DNA of 64,000 nt. It comes from Dasyornis broadbenti (lineage: Eukaryota > Chordata > Aves > Passeriformes > Dasyornithidae). The position numbers and the translations under genes were made by a program. Below the pieces are notes generated by a model. That model saw nothing but the letters and a program-made list of their open reading frames with translations, was not told where the DNA came from and did not search any database. Below, piece by piece: positions 1-13,949 of this stretch (position 1 is its first letter; every line of letters starts with the position of its first letter). Location of the stretch: contig VZRN01011463.1 in the NCBI GenBank assembly GCA_013397935.1, forward strand, positions 176,162 through 240,161, written 5' to 3'.

Positions 1-870
1 TAATTTGTAAGATCATTAACAAATATGAAAATTTTGCAGGTGGTGTTGATAAAAACCACAAGTACCAGGATAAACAGAAAGGGTAGAAACAAATTAGGTG
101 GGAAGGACATACTAACAATACCAAAATAGCCTTCAGAGATCAAGAGGTTGTGGCTGAGACAGACAAACAATGGCAGAAGCACAAGGTGCTGATATGCAAT
201 CAGAAGAGAAACATTACTACACAGATGTTAATGGCCTTCCTCAAAATTCACCAGCTTAAGGGAGCCTCTGTTAGAGTAGATTCATCTGGCAGTCTGTTGG
301 TTTTATTCCCATGCCACCATTAGCTCTAGGGCAGAGGTGGGCACTGACTTTTCAAATGGGAGCATAGAGATGGTCACAGAGCAAAGTGTGCAGTCTTTCT
401 TCTGCCCTCATTATCCTCCAAGCCACCAGGGTGCTTGCTCTTATTCTGCTCAGCCGATTTCAGAAGTAGTACTCAAGGACTAAATTTCCACTTAATTTAA
501 TTGAGAGAATGGCTGTACGGCTTTTCTGCTATCATTGTTTAGCAGGTATTTTTCCCGAAGCTGCGATTATCACTGCCAATGTCATTTGGTAATGGAGGAA
601 GTCAGCACAGGAAATGCTTCAAAACCTCTCTGGTGCTACCCACAACATTTATTTGAGAGCCTCCCACTCTGAGATGTTGAAGTTCAGATCCAGCTTGTTT
701 ACATCTTCCATTAAGATTCTGCATATAAAGAGCTAATAAATATTTTAATACATTCTTCACAAAGTCATAAAATCCAACATACCAGCAAGTTGTTTCTACC
801 TGTGGTCTGTAACCCACTGCAGCATTTGCTGATGTATCGATAACCATCCAGTGGTATGTGGCAAATGTGA

Positions 871-918
871 TAGCTTAGATGACCTTTAAGGGCCCTTCCA
901 ACCCAAACTATTCCATGG
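871..918 (+). mobile_element. CR1 LINE, short 3' tail fragment
   Basis: The stretch TAGATGACCTTTAAGGGCCC followed by TTCCAACCCAAACTATTCCA matches the conserved 3' end of avian CR1 in sense orientation. Only about 50 bases are recognisable, a strongly 5'-truncated copy. Confidence 0.8.
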
Positions 919-2229
919 TAACACTTCACACCGTTATATTGCCCACTGGAGAATGTTCCTTTGACATGTAATTAGGTCATAATTATATTACTTGGAGGAC
1001 AGAAATTAATTTCCATTTACAGTTTAGTAACACATGCGGTGTACAAATCTGCTACAAACCTTCTGACAGAGAAAATAGAGGGCAAGGAAAATTTATCATC
1101 CATGGAAGCAAGTCTCAGTAAGGCAATGGCAAGTTTCTTACCAAACTTACTGAAAAAAATCAAAAGTAATGAATTATCCAAGTATTATTTAGGATAAAAA
1201 TTGCAAAACACACGGATTTCTTGGTATAATTATTCTGTATGCCCTGCTTATTCTTACTCAATACTACAGTGTTCGATCCTTTGATCAATTAAACTGGTAT
1301 GTTTGCAATGCAGGAGAAACGAAGTGGAATGACTTCGGACAGGATGTGCTGGTTGATTTGTGCTGTCTTCAGCCCTGCAGCGTGCTAACGCAAGTGTGCC
1401 ATCAGGTGGTACAGAATGAAAGAACTTGACAAAGAGCTGATCCTCCAGCTTAAGCCTATTAAATAGAGACGGCCAAGTGTCCGCTAAAATACCATCTTTT
1501 TATCCATCAATAACAAATCACAACTATTGATATGCCACCATAACACTAAATGGGAAATAGCCCTATGGCTGGGCTTCCTGGGGCTGTATCTACAGGGACA
1601 AATGTGTATGAATTCAGCAGGCTTTGAGGCTTTTAGGCTTACATAAAAGCTTAGCTTTTTTAGAGGCTGCCACGACTCTAATTACTACACAGCAAGGTGT
1701 GTCCTCCACCTGACAGAACCAAGCAGCTCCCGAATGACGCTTCTGAGGAGCTGCAGGACCTTTTCAGGTAGATGATACTGATTTCACTGCGGCTCAGTTC
1801 AGCCCAGAAGGGAAGCTACAACTGTCCCTGGGACCTGCTGGTGGTGCCTGGTTGGTGGAAACCTGTACACCTCTGGGGACACCAGGAGATCCTCCATCCT
1901 CCCCCCCACATTTCTTCCAGCCATGCTGGAGCAGGTGAATTTGGCTCAGAAATGTTGGACTGGGATGTAAAAGGATACAGCCAGACTGTACAAGCTGGTC
2001 TGAAGTTTGACACTAACAGAGTTGTGTCAAATCAGGGTCCTCAAAGCTGAAGGCAGTGCTGGAAGCAGAAAACAGAAATCCCAGTGACAGTGTAGCAGCA
2101 GGATGGACACTGCCTGCCTCTCTTCACTGCCTTAAAAACGGTGAAGTTGGCTAAGATGAGGTTTTGATTGAATTTATCTTTTCCTTTCATCTGCCCTTCA
2201 GGCAACTAGTAAGGCTTTTCCAAACTGGC

Positions 2230-2680
2230 TATGTTTAGGGCTCAGAAACAGTTAAGTCCTGCTTTTTGAAGGGGCTTGAAAAACAAAATGCAGTCCTGTG
2301 TTTTGCAAATTTGAAACCAGGCTCATCTGGGGGAGTTTAAGGGGAAGTTTAAGTTAAGAGTTTTTGAAAACTGATATCAAGTGATATGTTTTACTTCTTG
2401 AAAAAGAGTCCTGAAGTCCTGCATCGCTGAGGCTTGGAAATAGGCTCATTTGGGCAGTTTCAGGGTTTGCAGATTGGAGACCAAGTCCTGCATTGTTGAG
2501 CTTGGAAACAGACACCAGGTCGTGTTTTTTGAAGACTTCGAACCAGGCTCATTTGGTCTACTTAGAGGCCAAGAAACAGGCTAAATCCTGTGGTTTGAGG
2601 ATGTAGAAATGGGGATTAAGTGGTGCAGTTTTGGGGCTTGAAATGAAACTCATTTGGTCAAATCTGGGATTTGGAACACA
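2230..2680 (+). repeat. Degenerate short-period tandem repeat region
   Basis: Variants of AAGTCCTGC-TTTTTGAAG and GAAACCAGGCTCATTTGG recur many times. The TCCTG-type core is near 2253, 2291, 2416, 2484, 2517 and 2583, with spacings close to 33 bases or multiples of it. GGCTCAT-type cores are near 2321, 2444, 2546 and 2651. Copies are too diverged to set exact unit boundaries. A CR1 tail begins about 85 bases downstream. Confidence 0.5.
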
Positions 2681-2764
2681 GGAGATCAAGAAACACAGAC
2701 AGAGCCCAGTGCTAGGATATTGCTGGTTAGAGGATATTGCTGGTGGTGGTAATTCCAAGGGGTG

Positions 2765-2855
2765 GGTTTGATCCCTGTATGGACCATTCACTTAAGAGTT
2801 GGACTCCATGATCCTTTGGATTCCTTCCAACTTAGAATATTCTGTGATTCTGCTT
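2765..2855 (+). mobile_element. CR1 LINE, 3' tail fragment
   Basis: GTTGGACTCCATGATCCTTT, then CCTTCCAACTTAGAATATTC, then a TGTGATTCTG tail is the standard avian CR1 3' terminus in sense orientation. The 5' boundary is uncertain because the sequence fades into the degenerate repeat region on its left. Confidence 0.8.
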
Positions 2856-5800
2856 TGAGCTCTGGAACAGGGACCATGCTGCTGTCCCCAGGCTGGCAGC
2901 AGTCCAGCCCTGTGTGTTTGGGCTCAGCCCTGAGGCTCCCCGGCTGAGCCAAAAGGGGCAAAAGGCAGTTCCCAAGTCTCCACACAGCCCAGTGCCAATG
3001 CTGTTTTGACGGCCAGAGGAGTGGGGGGCTCAAGGACATCCTGAGCAGATCTGAGTCCCGGCAGCTGCAGTCTTTCCCCATGTTTTTTGTCATCATTGTG
3101 CCCCCACCCTGCACCATGTGGTGCTGTGCTGGGAAGAAAAAAACATGTGGTAGGAGGGGTAACTGGCCAAAAATATGCTGATGGCCCCAAAATATCCCAG
3201 AAGGTTATTAAACTGTTAACAAGAGCAGTGGGGTGAAGAGATCAGCTAGACAATTTCCTGGAATGTGGTGCTTCAGGGACTCCCATACACTGCTCCGATT
3301 CCCTTTTGTTGTTTAGGAGGTGGTGGTGGTGTTGAATCCTTGTGTGTATGTCATCCTTCCCTGCAGCACTGGGGTCCCACGCAGACAGGTCACTGGGCAA
3401 CAGAGCCCCACCAGAAAAGTGTATTTCATAAAAACCCCTGCCCTTATGAAATCTGGGCTGAGACAAATATCTTGTTCTTTATGCCTAGGACTTTTATGGA
3501 CAATTTTAAATGAGGTAAATGTTTTTTAATGGAACAGGAATTACTAGTCTTATCACCTTTTCCAGTTAGTAAATAGCAAACACTAAGAAGTAAGTATTCT
3601 CTTAGAAATGGTTTGGCAACACGTCTCATTTCAAAAGAGCCATAGAAATGCAAATTTGAGGATGTGTTTGATTTTTGTCCTGCCTGATTCACTTTGAAGA
3701 CAAAAAGAAATCCTCCCAGCCACACTCAGTAGTCTTTAGTAGTATTCGCTGGGGGGCAGCAGTGATGGCAGATGTGATTCACAAAGATGGTGTCAATTAT
3801 TTTCACCTTTATATAAACAAATGGCCCAATTAGGTTAAGCCCTCAAGCTCCTGGAAAGCTCTGTGCTATTTCAGTTGCAGCATCTGGACTCCCCTTAGAA
3901 AGTAACACAGCACAGTGCTGCAGCCACAGTTGTGATGGCTTTCTAACAATGCACTAAAGTGTGGCAAATGAACCCCTGCTGTATTTCAACAGCTAGTAAA
4001 CACCACCGGTTTCTTCAGTTGGTCGTGGCAGACTTCGTTTTACTTCATGTCACACCCACCAGCATAATTTCTTCATTTATCTCAGTCACATCCCACTGGC
4101 TGATATTCAAGGCTGTAGAGCTTTACCCAATAGTGCGTCTGGGAATTAAAACTTCTTTTTTCGAGCAAGAACTGTCTTTGAATGAGGCTCCCACGTGAAA
4201 GATAATGACTTATCCATTAGTGCACTAAAACACTTAAATATAATTTCTAGGTGTTCCCACTGGACAACCTGAAAATGCCAACATAATAGGATGTAAGTGC
4301 TGTTGGATGCTGGAGACCACCTTCCTGCAGAACTCCTGGTATCCTGCTGACAGCTTCCCAGGCAGGCAGAGCTCAGGCTGTGTGTGCCCTGTAGGTTCAG
4401 CAGCTGAGTGGACATTTTCTAGGGGCATTGCTGGGAAAAATACACACCAGTTGAAAAATGTGTTTTTCTTACTGGAACTGAGACTAGTAATTTGTTTCTG
4501 AGCTGAGTTCAGACTGGTCACCGATATTTTCCCAGAGTCTGAAATGACTGCCTGGAGTGTGAGCCTCCGGTAAAAGTGGGAGTGGGAAACCAACAGGGGG
4601 AAGTGTGAGACTGGACCTTTGCTGGGCCATGCTTGTTTCTGAGCTTTCCTGCAGCCTTCCCTGATCTCAGACATGTCTCAGCTCCTGACTACAACCACTC
4701 TATTATCGCCCCAAGAAAATTACTGTTTTCAACCCTCTGCCTTTTTTAAATTTCTTACAACAGGATTTGGTGGCATCAGCATAGAAGTTTGCAGGCACTA
4801 ATGGAAAACAAATAATACCATATGCTGCCTTTGTGGTAATAAACTCTGCCCCCTGGGAGATCACTGATCATATGTTGCCATCTGATAACGTATCAGATAA
4901 GTTACTTGGATGTAAATTTCTTAAATTATATCTTTTCAGTGTTTTCTTCAGCCACAAAGAAAGTATGTACCTGCTTTTAAGAGAACATGTTGTGCTTTAA
5001 CCACACCTAACAACAGGCTTGGAGTACAGTTCTGCATTACTGTAGTATGTTTTCCAGGGAACTCTGCACTCTGAAGAGCACATCACAGTAAGGGAAAACT
5101 ATTATATGCAGGCTGAAGCAGCATAAATTTGTTAGTCTTGCAATGTCATCCCTTTTAGCTTTGTTCCCTTAAATGACCTATTTTGGTTTTGCCCTTCTTC
5201 TTTTCACCTTTACAAAAGGGGAGATAGTCACCTTCAACAGACAAAAGGAGAAATTAATCCAAGTTGTATGAAAAATTTACTCAAAGTTGGAGTCTTTGGG
5301 CTACCCCTTCTTTAAAGCTGAATTCAGGCTCCATGTTTCCATAAGGCTGTATTTTTTGGCTCACTGGATGAAGAAGTACGTCAAGCAATGCCACCTGTGA
5401 CAGTTGCTTTGCCGATTAGGGCTTTACTGGCTGCGTTTAAGTCATCTGGTCCAGCTGCAGGAGCCCCACAGTAATCCCTGCGATGATGGTGGTTGTGGTT
5501 TTCCTGCTGACTTGGTTAGCTCGGAGTCATGAGCCAGAGCTGAAAAGGCTTCCCTCGTGCCATGGCTTCTGGGGGAAGCTGTGCCTGCCCATGCATCTGT
5601 GTGCTGCTGAACTGCACGTGCAAGGGCAGGAAGCGCTGTCACTCTTGAGCAGTTTCTGTTAAGGCGGAAAGGGAAGTGTTGCTCACATCACTGGCCATGA
5701 GATTATCAGTTTTTGTGGTCACGAGTAATTGAATGTCCCACCCAGGGAGCTGAGGGCACATTGCTACAATATACAGTTTATTGAGCAAACCAAATGCAAG

Positions 5801-5864
5801 TGAGCAGAATTTGGCAATAACTGAAGAGCATGATCAGTTAACTCCTTTCTTTCTTCCACTGCAG

Positions 5865-6054
5865 TGGTCTAACATAGACCATATCAGCTGGGTTGTTCAA
5901 AAGGAAATAATATCCCTTCTGCCTCCAACCTGGAGAAATCAGATACTTGGAAACGAAGAACAATATGAAACAAATATAAACTGCGTTATCTTTGACATGA
6001 ATCTTTCAGTTAAACCAGTCACACTCGGAGCAAAGACAAGATTAGATCATCGCT
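5865..6054 (+). other. Exon-like open frame of unknown identity
   Basis: A strong acceptor (CTTTCTTTCTTCCACTGCAG, preceded by a branch-point-like GTTAACTC) ends at 5864. A donor with perfect intron positions 1-6 (GTGAGT) begins at 6055. Between them lie 190 bases with one fully open frame from the first base (63 codons plus one base); the other two forward frames stop almost at once. The frame reads WSNIDHISWVVQKEIISLL, then a PPTWRNQILGNEEQYE segment, and later NCVIFDMNLSVKPVTLG. It has four CpGs, more than the surrounding DNA. If the donor is ignored, the frame runs on to a TGA ending at 6104. I do not recognise the protein. It could be an internal exon of an unannotated gene, an exon of a non-coding transcript, or chance. 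Confidence 0.3.
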
Positions 6055-9000
6055 GTGAGTTCTACGCAGTATTGCAAGGTGCTCGCAACCAAAACAGGAA
6101 ATGAACAAGTCAATCTCTGCAGAGGGTCTAAAACTGGTTCATTGCACTGATGCCTCTGGAAGAGGGCACATGAAATACCTCAGCTCTTAGTTGTACCTGT
6201 ACCAGAGAACTGGAAGAAATGTGCTTCAGAGCCAGTCTGGTCTTTCACTCTTGCAGGCAACCATCCCATAGCATGTCTTCTGGAAACAACCAAGCTTTAG
6301 CCTAAAAACTGTTTCCAGTTCTTATTGTCACTGATGTAAATCCTTCAGTCTTACTCAAATGAGGGTTTGAAATTTTTCCTAATATCTGGACTAAAACTAC
6401 TAACAGTTGTTATACCTAAGTACCCTGCAGCCAGCATCACTCTTTCTCTTATGCTTTGCCCCATGAATTCATTTTACATTTACAAACAAGCCAGTTTCCA
6501 TAAGATTTTCATGAAAATGCTTGAAAATTTCTCTAACACATTATATTAAAAAAAGATTTAAAAATAACAGTGCAATGCTATGACTCATTACATGTCTAGT
6601 GAAAATATATTGTCCAAAACAACTTAAGATGAATTTTTTCTGACAGCCACGTCTTGTTCTTGGCTCCTGTTCCTCCAGTGTGCAGCTAGAGCTCCAGCTA
6701 TCCTCTGCCACTTTCAAGAGATGAGCTCTGAGACTTTTTCATAAATTCAGAACTAGAGGATCTTGCACATCATATTATGAAATTTACTTCTCCCTTTTTA
6801 TAACTCCAGGCCTTAATGTTGAGGCATTTTACATAACCCTTCCTATTGCTTCTGTAAGTTTATTACATGCCTAATTCTTGTGCTGCCATCACTACTACAA
6901 ATATAAACAAGGTAGGTATGCAAACCCCAGTGTGAAGAGTTCTCCCGTAAAACTTCTTCCAGTCTGACAGCTTTTCTTCATTTCCCTTGTCTCAGGTAAA
7001 GTTTTATTACACTTTTCTTCCTGTATTGCATAAATACCTTACTGGTTTACAGGTTGGCTAGGTCTGCTACATTTGTCCTGGCCCTGAAATCAGTTACCAA
7101 AAGTATATGGCTCTAAGAAATAAATTCACATTTTATTTTATGTAGTTTTGTGAATAAGGGTAAGTTTTCTGTTATGGAAATAGGCAGCCTCAAGTAAGCA
7201 ATTTTAGAAAAGCACAGCAGTTTCCTGCTAACTCTAAGGAGTCTGGGCTTACAGGTGCTCCATTCAACAATTTCACCGTTCAAACGGCAAAATAGGAAAC
7301 ACAAGCAAAAGCTACAAATGTGCTAGACTTCCTGGAAAAGCCAAATACAGGAAAAGGCTTAAAGCTATTTTAATTTAATTTCTTAAAGGAGAAGGCTCAC
7401 CTATGAAAGTATCAAAGGCTTTAAAATTGCTGAGCTTGCTGAAAGATCAGCTCAAAAGTAAGCCATGGGGCACATAAATAATTTATAATCTTTTTTTTCC
7501 CTCTCTGTACAAGTTAATGCTACTGCAGAGCTTGGTTCCTGCTTTGCCCTTAACCACAAACAAGCAGGAAGCCCCTCTGAAGAACAGAAATAACATGCAA
7601 AAGCAGAGACATGCTTTAACATGTTAAGAGTTCAAAAGTATTCAAAAAAAGCTTTGCAGTAGTTAATTTTTGGAGAAAATAGTGATTGAACTGATGCAGA
7701 GAGGGCACTATTAAAGACTGCTACAAAAGTCTCTCAGCACCAGGACAGATTTGCAGTTTGGCTCACACATGTCCAAGCTATATGTTGCTCGGAAGAGCTG
7801 GAGATCTCTTGAGTGACCAAACACAAACCAAATAAAAGCTCAATTTATTTAAATAGCTCTTCAGGCTGTCCAAAACTCAGCAGTCAGTCCAGACCTAGTC
7901 CATTGTCTACAGCTGATTCTGTTGCACACTGGCACCTAATGTTTTCTGATGTTGATGCCTTTCAGTGCTGAACAACTCTCTTTGTGACCCTTAAAGGAAT
8001 TTGATATTTCCTTCCCATCTTCATGTGAGCTTTAGTTTTGTGTCTGAGAGACACTTTTCAAGACCAGCATATTACATAACTGATGAAAAGAGGGGTGCAG
8101 AACCCCATACTGGGGACGAGAATGGGAGCCAGGGAACTGCCAGGCACAGCTCGAGGTAGGAGGAGGCTCCTTCACAGATGCTTAAGGTGAAAGACCTATG
8201 TTTCAAGAAAATAAAATTCTACATAAATTGATACTGTGTGTCATATGCGAAGATGTTTCAAACTGGGTATTGTAGCATCAACCATCTAAATAATAGTTTC
8301 AATTCATGTGTACATTATTAGTAGCAGAATATGAAAAGGATGGTCCTGAAAGAAACAAATCTGATGTTTAATAATTTTTTTACTATGACAGCTCACTGTC
8401 CATATGGGAAGGTAACAGGTATCACACATCTGTGAACTGCAACACCAGAATAGTTTTGCAAATTTCTGCTATTATTAAAGTCACTGAAGCAGGGAGAAAT
8501 GAACAAAGATGATCATCCCAATGTAAGGCACTATTAACTGTGAAATTTTTCCATGGAATGCTTCAGTGCTTTTTTACAGTATGGACCCTTGTGCCTGTAT
8601 AAATTTTTCATGCAGTAAAGTCCATTCCTTCTCCTCACGATAAAGCACTTTTGAGTTCAGCAAGAAAACAATGTTGATTCACCAACACACAGAGGACACC
8701 CACACACATTCAGCTGGCATCACATGGTATCTGCTGAAACACAGCCACCACAAGGAAATAGGTTGTGGCACAGCTCTTTAGGCAACTGGTAGGACATATG
8801 GAAACCCCAGGATGTCCTGGGAAGTGAAAGGAGAAGTGTTATTGAAAGACTCCCTGTGTTTTTGTTTTACAGAATAGTTCAAATGTCACTTTTTTATTTG
8901 AGAAATAAATGATTCTATGTATTCCTAATAAAAAGCCCCAAAGGAGAAAAATCAGAAACCTACCCTTAGTTTGTTTTTGAAGTTCAGAGCCTGTTCTATT

Positions 9001-10796
9001 TTAGTCCATGCAACTATGCACTTGGCAAAGGATTCCACCTAAACCATCAGTCAGAGATCTAGGCAAATGCTTAACAGTCAGAGAGAGAGCCAGAATTATT
9101 CTTGCCCAAGCTTCAGTACAGAGACAGAAACACACCTGGGACCCCAGGCTGACACAGGGCAAAACAAGAACATTTTCCTGGGCAGGGCTAGAAATCCCCT
9201 GTCAATAGCAACACCTAACAAGCTTTCAACTCGTTATGAATGACAATGGATTGAATAAAAACACAGAGCAAAAAAGTCAAGATGGAAAATGTTAGAGCTC
9301 AGAAGATAAAAATTAACTCTAATATTCATTGACTACAAACATGGAAAAACCCAAACACCAGATATGTAGGAAAGAAATCATTAACAGTGCTGAAAGTTAA
9401 GGGAATGAAAACGGAATGAAAGATTTGACTACAGTGTTTTATGGGAAACTCCAAAAAGCCCTTTGCATTTTATCAGATCCCATGACAGTTAAACATCTTA
9501 TTTCCAGCACACTTCTTCATGACTTTGTGTTACAGGGAAGGTTACTGAAGTTTAACAACTCCCTTTGAATCTTCACAGTGATTTTGCAGCTTTCAGCATT
9601 CTGATAAAGTCCCCAAGGCCGAATTCAAGTTGGAATGAAAGGCACATCTCCCACCTCCTGGCACAACCCTTTGTCCTGCTCTAACTGCTTTTGTCCTCTT
9701 ATTCTTCTTTAATAATTTATCCAGAAGCCCTTCTCTGCAAAATCACTGTGACGATTCAGAGGGAGTTTTCAGCAGAAGGCCCCAGTAAGCTCAGTCACAA
9801 ACTTGCTTTTAAACACTACTCATCAAAACAAGTAAAAAGAAACAACACATATGATACAGGAGCAGAGCTGATTCTGAATTAAATATATTCTGAGTTTCCC
9901 CAGGAAAAATCTGAAGCACTTAGGGAGGAAAAATCAGCCTGCACTACTGCTACACAGCAATCAAGTGCCTTCTCTGTGGGAATAGCTACATTTTTTTTTT
10001 TTTTGGTTCCCTCCCCTCTGGTGTCTGTATTACACAGGAGCTTGGAGGGGAAAAAGAAAGGCGGCAATGAAGTTTTCAGAAAAGATGGGAGAATTGTAAC
10101 ATCAAAAAGGATCTGTGCTACCAGTCTCAGAATTTAAGTGGAGGACATTAGAATGCACTGATTTCTTTTTTTATTTCTTTTTTTTTTTAGTACAAAGGAA
10201 GAACAGAGCATTAATGGCAGAACAGTTACTCATGAAGACCTGAATTCTTTATATAGTATCTTTAGCTCAGTTTCTAGTTTCTTTGCAAAACATTGTCATT
10301 ACAACACATGGCTTAGTCTCCTGGGAAACTGCAGTAAAGCCACCACTGCAAAAGTAAATTCGATTAATCTCAAGACTTAACTATAAACACCATACTTGCT
10401 GCTTAGCACAGAACTGGCCCCACCTCTGCAGCTGGTAAAGCCCAGCTGACAAGACAGACAGGTCTTAACAATGAGAGTCAAAACACTAAATTGTCCAACG
10501 GTCCCATCACCACTGAGGTATGTCCAAAGCAAGCAATAGTCTCCCCAAAGTGTGTTTGGATTTCTTTCTTTTTGAAAAAGAAAGAAAGCTAAGCTAATTC
10601 ATTAGAATGAGAAAAAATAAATATTCTGAAGGAAAGGTAAAAAATACAGCAATTTGTATGTCTGTGTAGAATACCCTGGGATAAGACAAGAATTTGTTAA
10701 CTAAGAGCCAAGTTAAACTCTATTGCTAACAGAGCTCAGCCAAATACTCTTATCTGTCTAATCACAGATGGAATGAAGGAACTAGGAAGCAGAATG

Positions 10797-10813
10797 AAAA
10801 AAAAAAAAAAAAA
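10797..10813 (+). repeat. Poly-A run (A17)
   Basis: An uninterrupted A17 in unique sequence; no retroposon body recognised beside it. Confidence 0.95.
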
Positions 10814-13724
10814 TGCATGCCTTTAGTTCTCTTATCTACTAAGCATCAAAAGTAGACTCATGACTGTTAATTTTTTTTTCCCTTTCTGCAACAGGAAGAG
10901 TCAGAGAGGCATAGAAATGTTTGTTCCCTCAATAAAACTGCATCATCATGCTTTTCCTAATCTTATTAGGATAAGGACATGACTGTGGGATGCCAGACAG
11001 TATTTGCACTCTTAGCAGGAAGCAAAGGACAGTTATGTGGGTGCCCAGCTGTGTGGAGATGGGCAGAGTCTGTTCAGCAGGGCAGAAAAAGCTCAGAGAA
11101 ATGCCTGAGGAAATCAGGTACTTGGCTGATGTGAGCTCTCAGTCAGCACCTAACAAGATGCATAAATACAGAAAGTGACAGCAAAGGAAATGTCAAAAAC
11201 TTGCTTGAAGGCTTTGCAACACCAGCCAGGTAGCATTAAAGACACATCAGTCTCTCCCTGTGACCTGCCATTCCATATTCACATGCTACCTTCAGCCCTA
11301 CCTGTAACAGCTATTGAAATATGAGTGGCTTTCAAGAATTTTGGATTGCTATTACCAGCTTCTAGACACAACATGAATGAAAGAATGGTTTAAAACAACC
11401 AAGAGGCAAAATATTCAACATAAAGATTTCATTTAAAGCCAAAGCACTGACTTAAATTTTATTCAAGAAGAGACTTCCTGTTACAGACTACGATTTTCGT
11501 TGACAAAGAATTTTCCATAATTAATAATTCATTTCCTTGCTATGGACTTGCAAAGACTTGCTTCCTTGCTAGGAAGTAGGCTCCAGCTAGCTAGAGGAAG
11601 ATCACTACATTAAAAACCAGACAAATTTATGAACTAGGACAGAAAAATGGTCACTTTCCACCACCCATTCTCCAAATCTTTTACATTCATTACCCACACA
11701 TCAGTTAGCATCTTTTTCCTCTGAAAGGAAGCCCTTAGCAGTGTGCCAGAGACTAATTTGGCTCCCTTCTCACATATATTAATTAAACCCTCATCCAAAT
11801 GAAGACTGGAAGATGAGCCCTTTTCCCTTGTAATGTTTTAAAATGCAATTAAGAGTAAATGGTACAAGTGAAAGATACCTAGGCACACACAGATGGGTTC
11901 CAAAAGAACAATTTGCTGTAAGAAACATTCATTTGGAACACAAGGTGATGCACCAGGATAAGGCAAGAAAGAATGGGGCTTAATTAAATTTCAGTTAAAT
12001 GAACATAAAATCTAGACACCACACTCTGTAATAGCTCTATCTCAAACACTGCCTGATCAAATCCCTTGGACTGTGGTAGAACAGTCCTTCCCCTTCCATG
12101 CCACTTGGACTCCAGGTATTTCAACAGTACCTGGGGCTGGACAAGATGTTTCCCCAGCACTGGTAGCCTGTTGTATCCTGGGAAGGAGATGGTTTCCCTG
12201 AGGGTGGAGCAAGAGCAGCTCCTGTCATCAGAGTTTTATCCAGTCACATCCCTCTTGCCACTTAAGGGGGAAGAGAGGGTGTGTGGTTCTCAATAAATTG
12301 GGAAAAAGCATATATTACCACAGCAGCTTTACGTCTGTACTAATTAGAAAATACATATATATGCTGGGGGGGCACATAAAGACATATGTCAAGTAACAAC
12401 TGCACACAAGACACAAACATTACCTGGATAGTACAAGACTAAAATCTGAAAAGACCAGAAGCTTGCTTGCAAGTTAAAAAACACGATTATTAGTCCAATT
12501 CCACTTTCCCATTCTCATCCCCTTTGGTTCCTCTGTGTAAAACAGAGTTGATGAAAGCTGAGTTTTCTTCAGAGACAGTGCAGAAGAAATACTAATGATT
12601 TTATATGCATTTGGAGACATTCTTGGAAGTAACTGAGGTATTGTGAGGAGTTAAGGGAAGTTACAAGTCTACCTGCCTGTTTAAAACTTGAAATAACCCT
12701 AAGCCACATGCTGCTTGACCCATCTATTCTTAAAATCCTGGTGCCAACCTTCCAACAGCTCCTCACCTTACACACTTGCAATGCTCTTTTGGATCTTTGG
12801 TGATTGCAAATCACAGTTTTGTAACCATCATCTAAGCCAGCAGATAAACACTGCTAAAAAGAAGTGACTGATCAGCATACACATATTTTTAAAAAATCTT
12901 CTAATTTCCTCCCTCTGGTGTTAAGCAGGCACACAGTAAAACAAACAAAACACCAATCTGAAAATAGATTTTCTGTGTAGGTAGCTTTCAAGAAGGCTGA
13001 ATGATTAAAAACCCTGGACCCTTGGCACAGAGAAAGACTGTTCAAAGTGAACACCCCTAGAGAAGGCAATCCTAGCGTCAAAAGAACAGACAAAACAGAT
13101 AAAACTGTCAGTTCTGGCAGAGGGCAGAGGCTAAGAAATAAAGTCCCCAAAACCTAGAGTAAAGCCCAGGATGGAAAGAATCAAAGCCAGGTTGTTTGTG
13201 AATTTGCATGCACACTATAAAAAGCCTGACAAAGACACTTTAACTGAAATAAAACCTGAAGGCTTGAATTTATTCAGGAATGACCCTTACTTCTTTTGTG
13301 CACATTCACCAATAAGATTTTAAAGGACCAAAATTCAACCTTGCTACTTTAAAAAAAAACATAAACTGCTTCACTCACTGGGTATCCGGAGCAACACAGA
13401 TATGTTTAAGTGTCTGCTGGATCTGGCAGAATGCACACCTTTCTGACCTGCAGAAGCAAACCAAAAAAACAGTTTGAAGTAGATGTTTTGAACCACATAA
13501 TGTTCTATGTGTTCATAATGTTCAGTTGGTTTCTAAAAGGAAACCAACTGAAAGCACCCAAACCCTTCTGTGGCACAGCAATTGTCACTTCAAAGGATTT
13601 TTCACAACCCTGCCTACATCTGGTTCCTTCAGAGCCTGCTCTGGATGCAAAATAGATATGCTGTGAAATAAAATTTAAACCATAATGTTGCCATTATTTG
13701 TTAACATCTAGCTCTACTATTCTG

Positions 13725-13742
13725 TTTTTTTTTTTTTTTTTT
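13725..13742 (+). repeat. Poly-T run (T18)
   Basis: T18 followed by CAG resembles a splice acceptor on the plus strand (TTTTCAG at 13739-13745), but no coding frame follows. Confidence 0.9.
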
Positions 13743-13949
13743 CAGTTTAGCATAACTTGCTGCATACAACCATAGAGACCTGATGCAGTTTATTTCACTC
13801 TTGTGCTGCATTTTTTTCTCCACCAGCTGCAAGTCAACTGATTTCAGTGGATATCTGAACACTGCCCCATTTCATCTGGGCCTACCATGAAATTTTGAAA
13901 GGATCCAAGTAACTCTGAAAAAAGCACCACAGGGAATTCACAGATCTCA

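Larger units (their letters stand above)
1..5780. other. Intergenic, left flank
   Basis: AT-rich sequence with two CR1 tails (871-918, 2765-2855) and the degenerate tandem region (2230-2680). A slightly GC-richer patch at about 1700-2100 and another at 2860-3120 carry short open frames on both strands without splice or codon signals. No AP1AR exon, which synteny might place to the left, is recognisable. Confidence 0.6.
6105..13949. other. Intergenic, between the orphan open frame and the FAM241A 3' end
   Basis: Unique AT-rich DNA with homopolymer runs (T15 near 9991, A17 at 10797, T18 at 13725). No transposon with recognisable ends and no exon candidate. Open frames are at most 92 codons and have no supporting signals. 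Confidence 0.6.

Noticed and set aside
1..13949. AP1AR exons expected from human synteny
   Set aside because: I searched by eye for the GC-rich first exon and the coiled-coil glutamate/lysine-rich exons on the minus strand and saw none. The gene is probably beyond the left edge.
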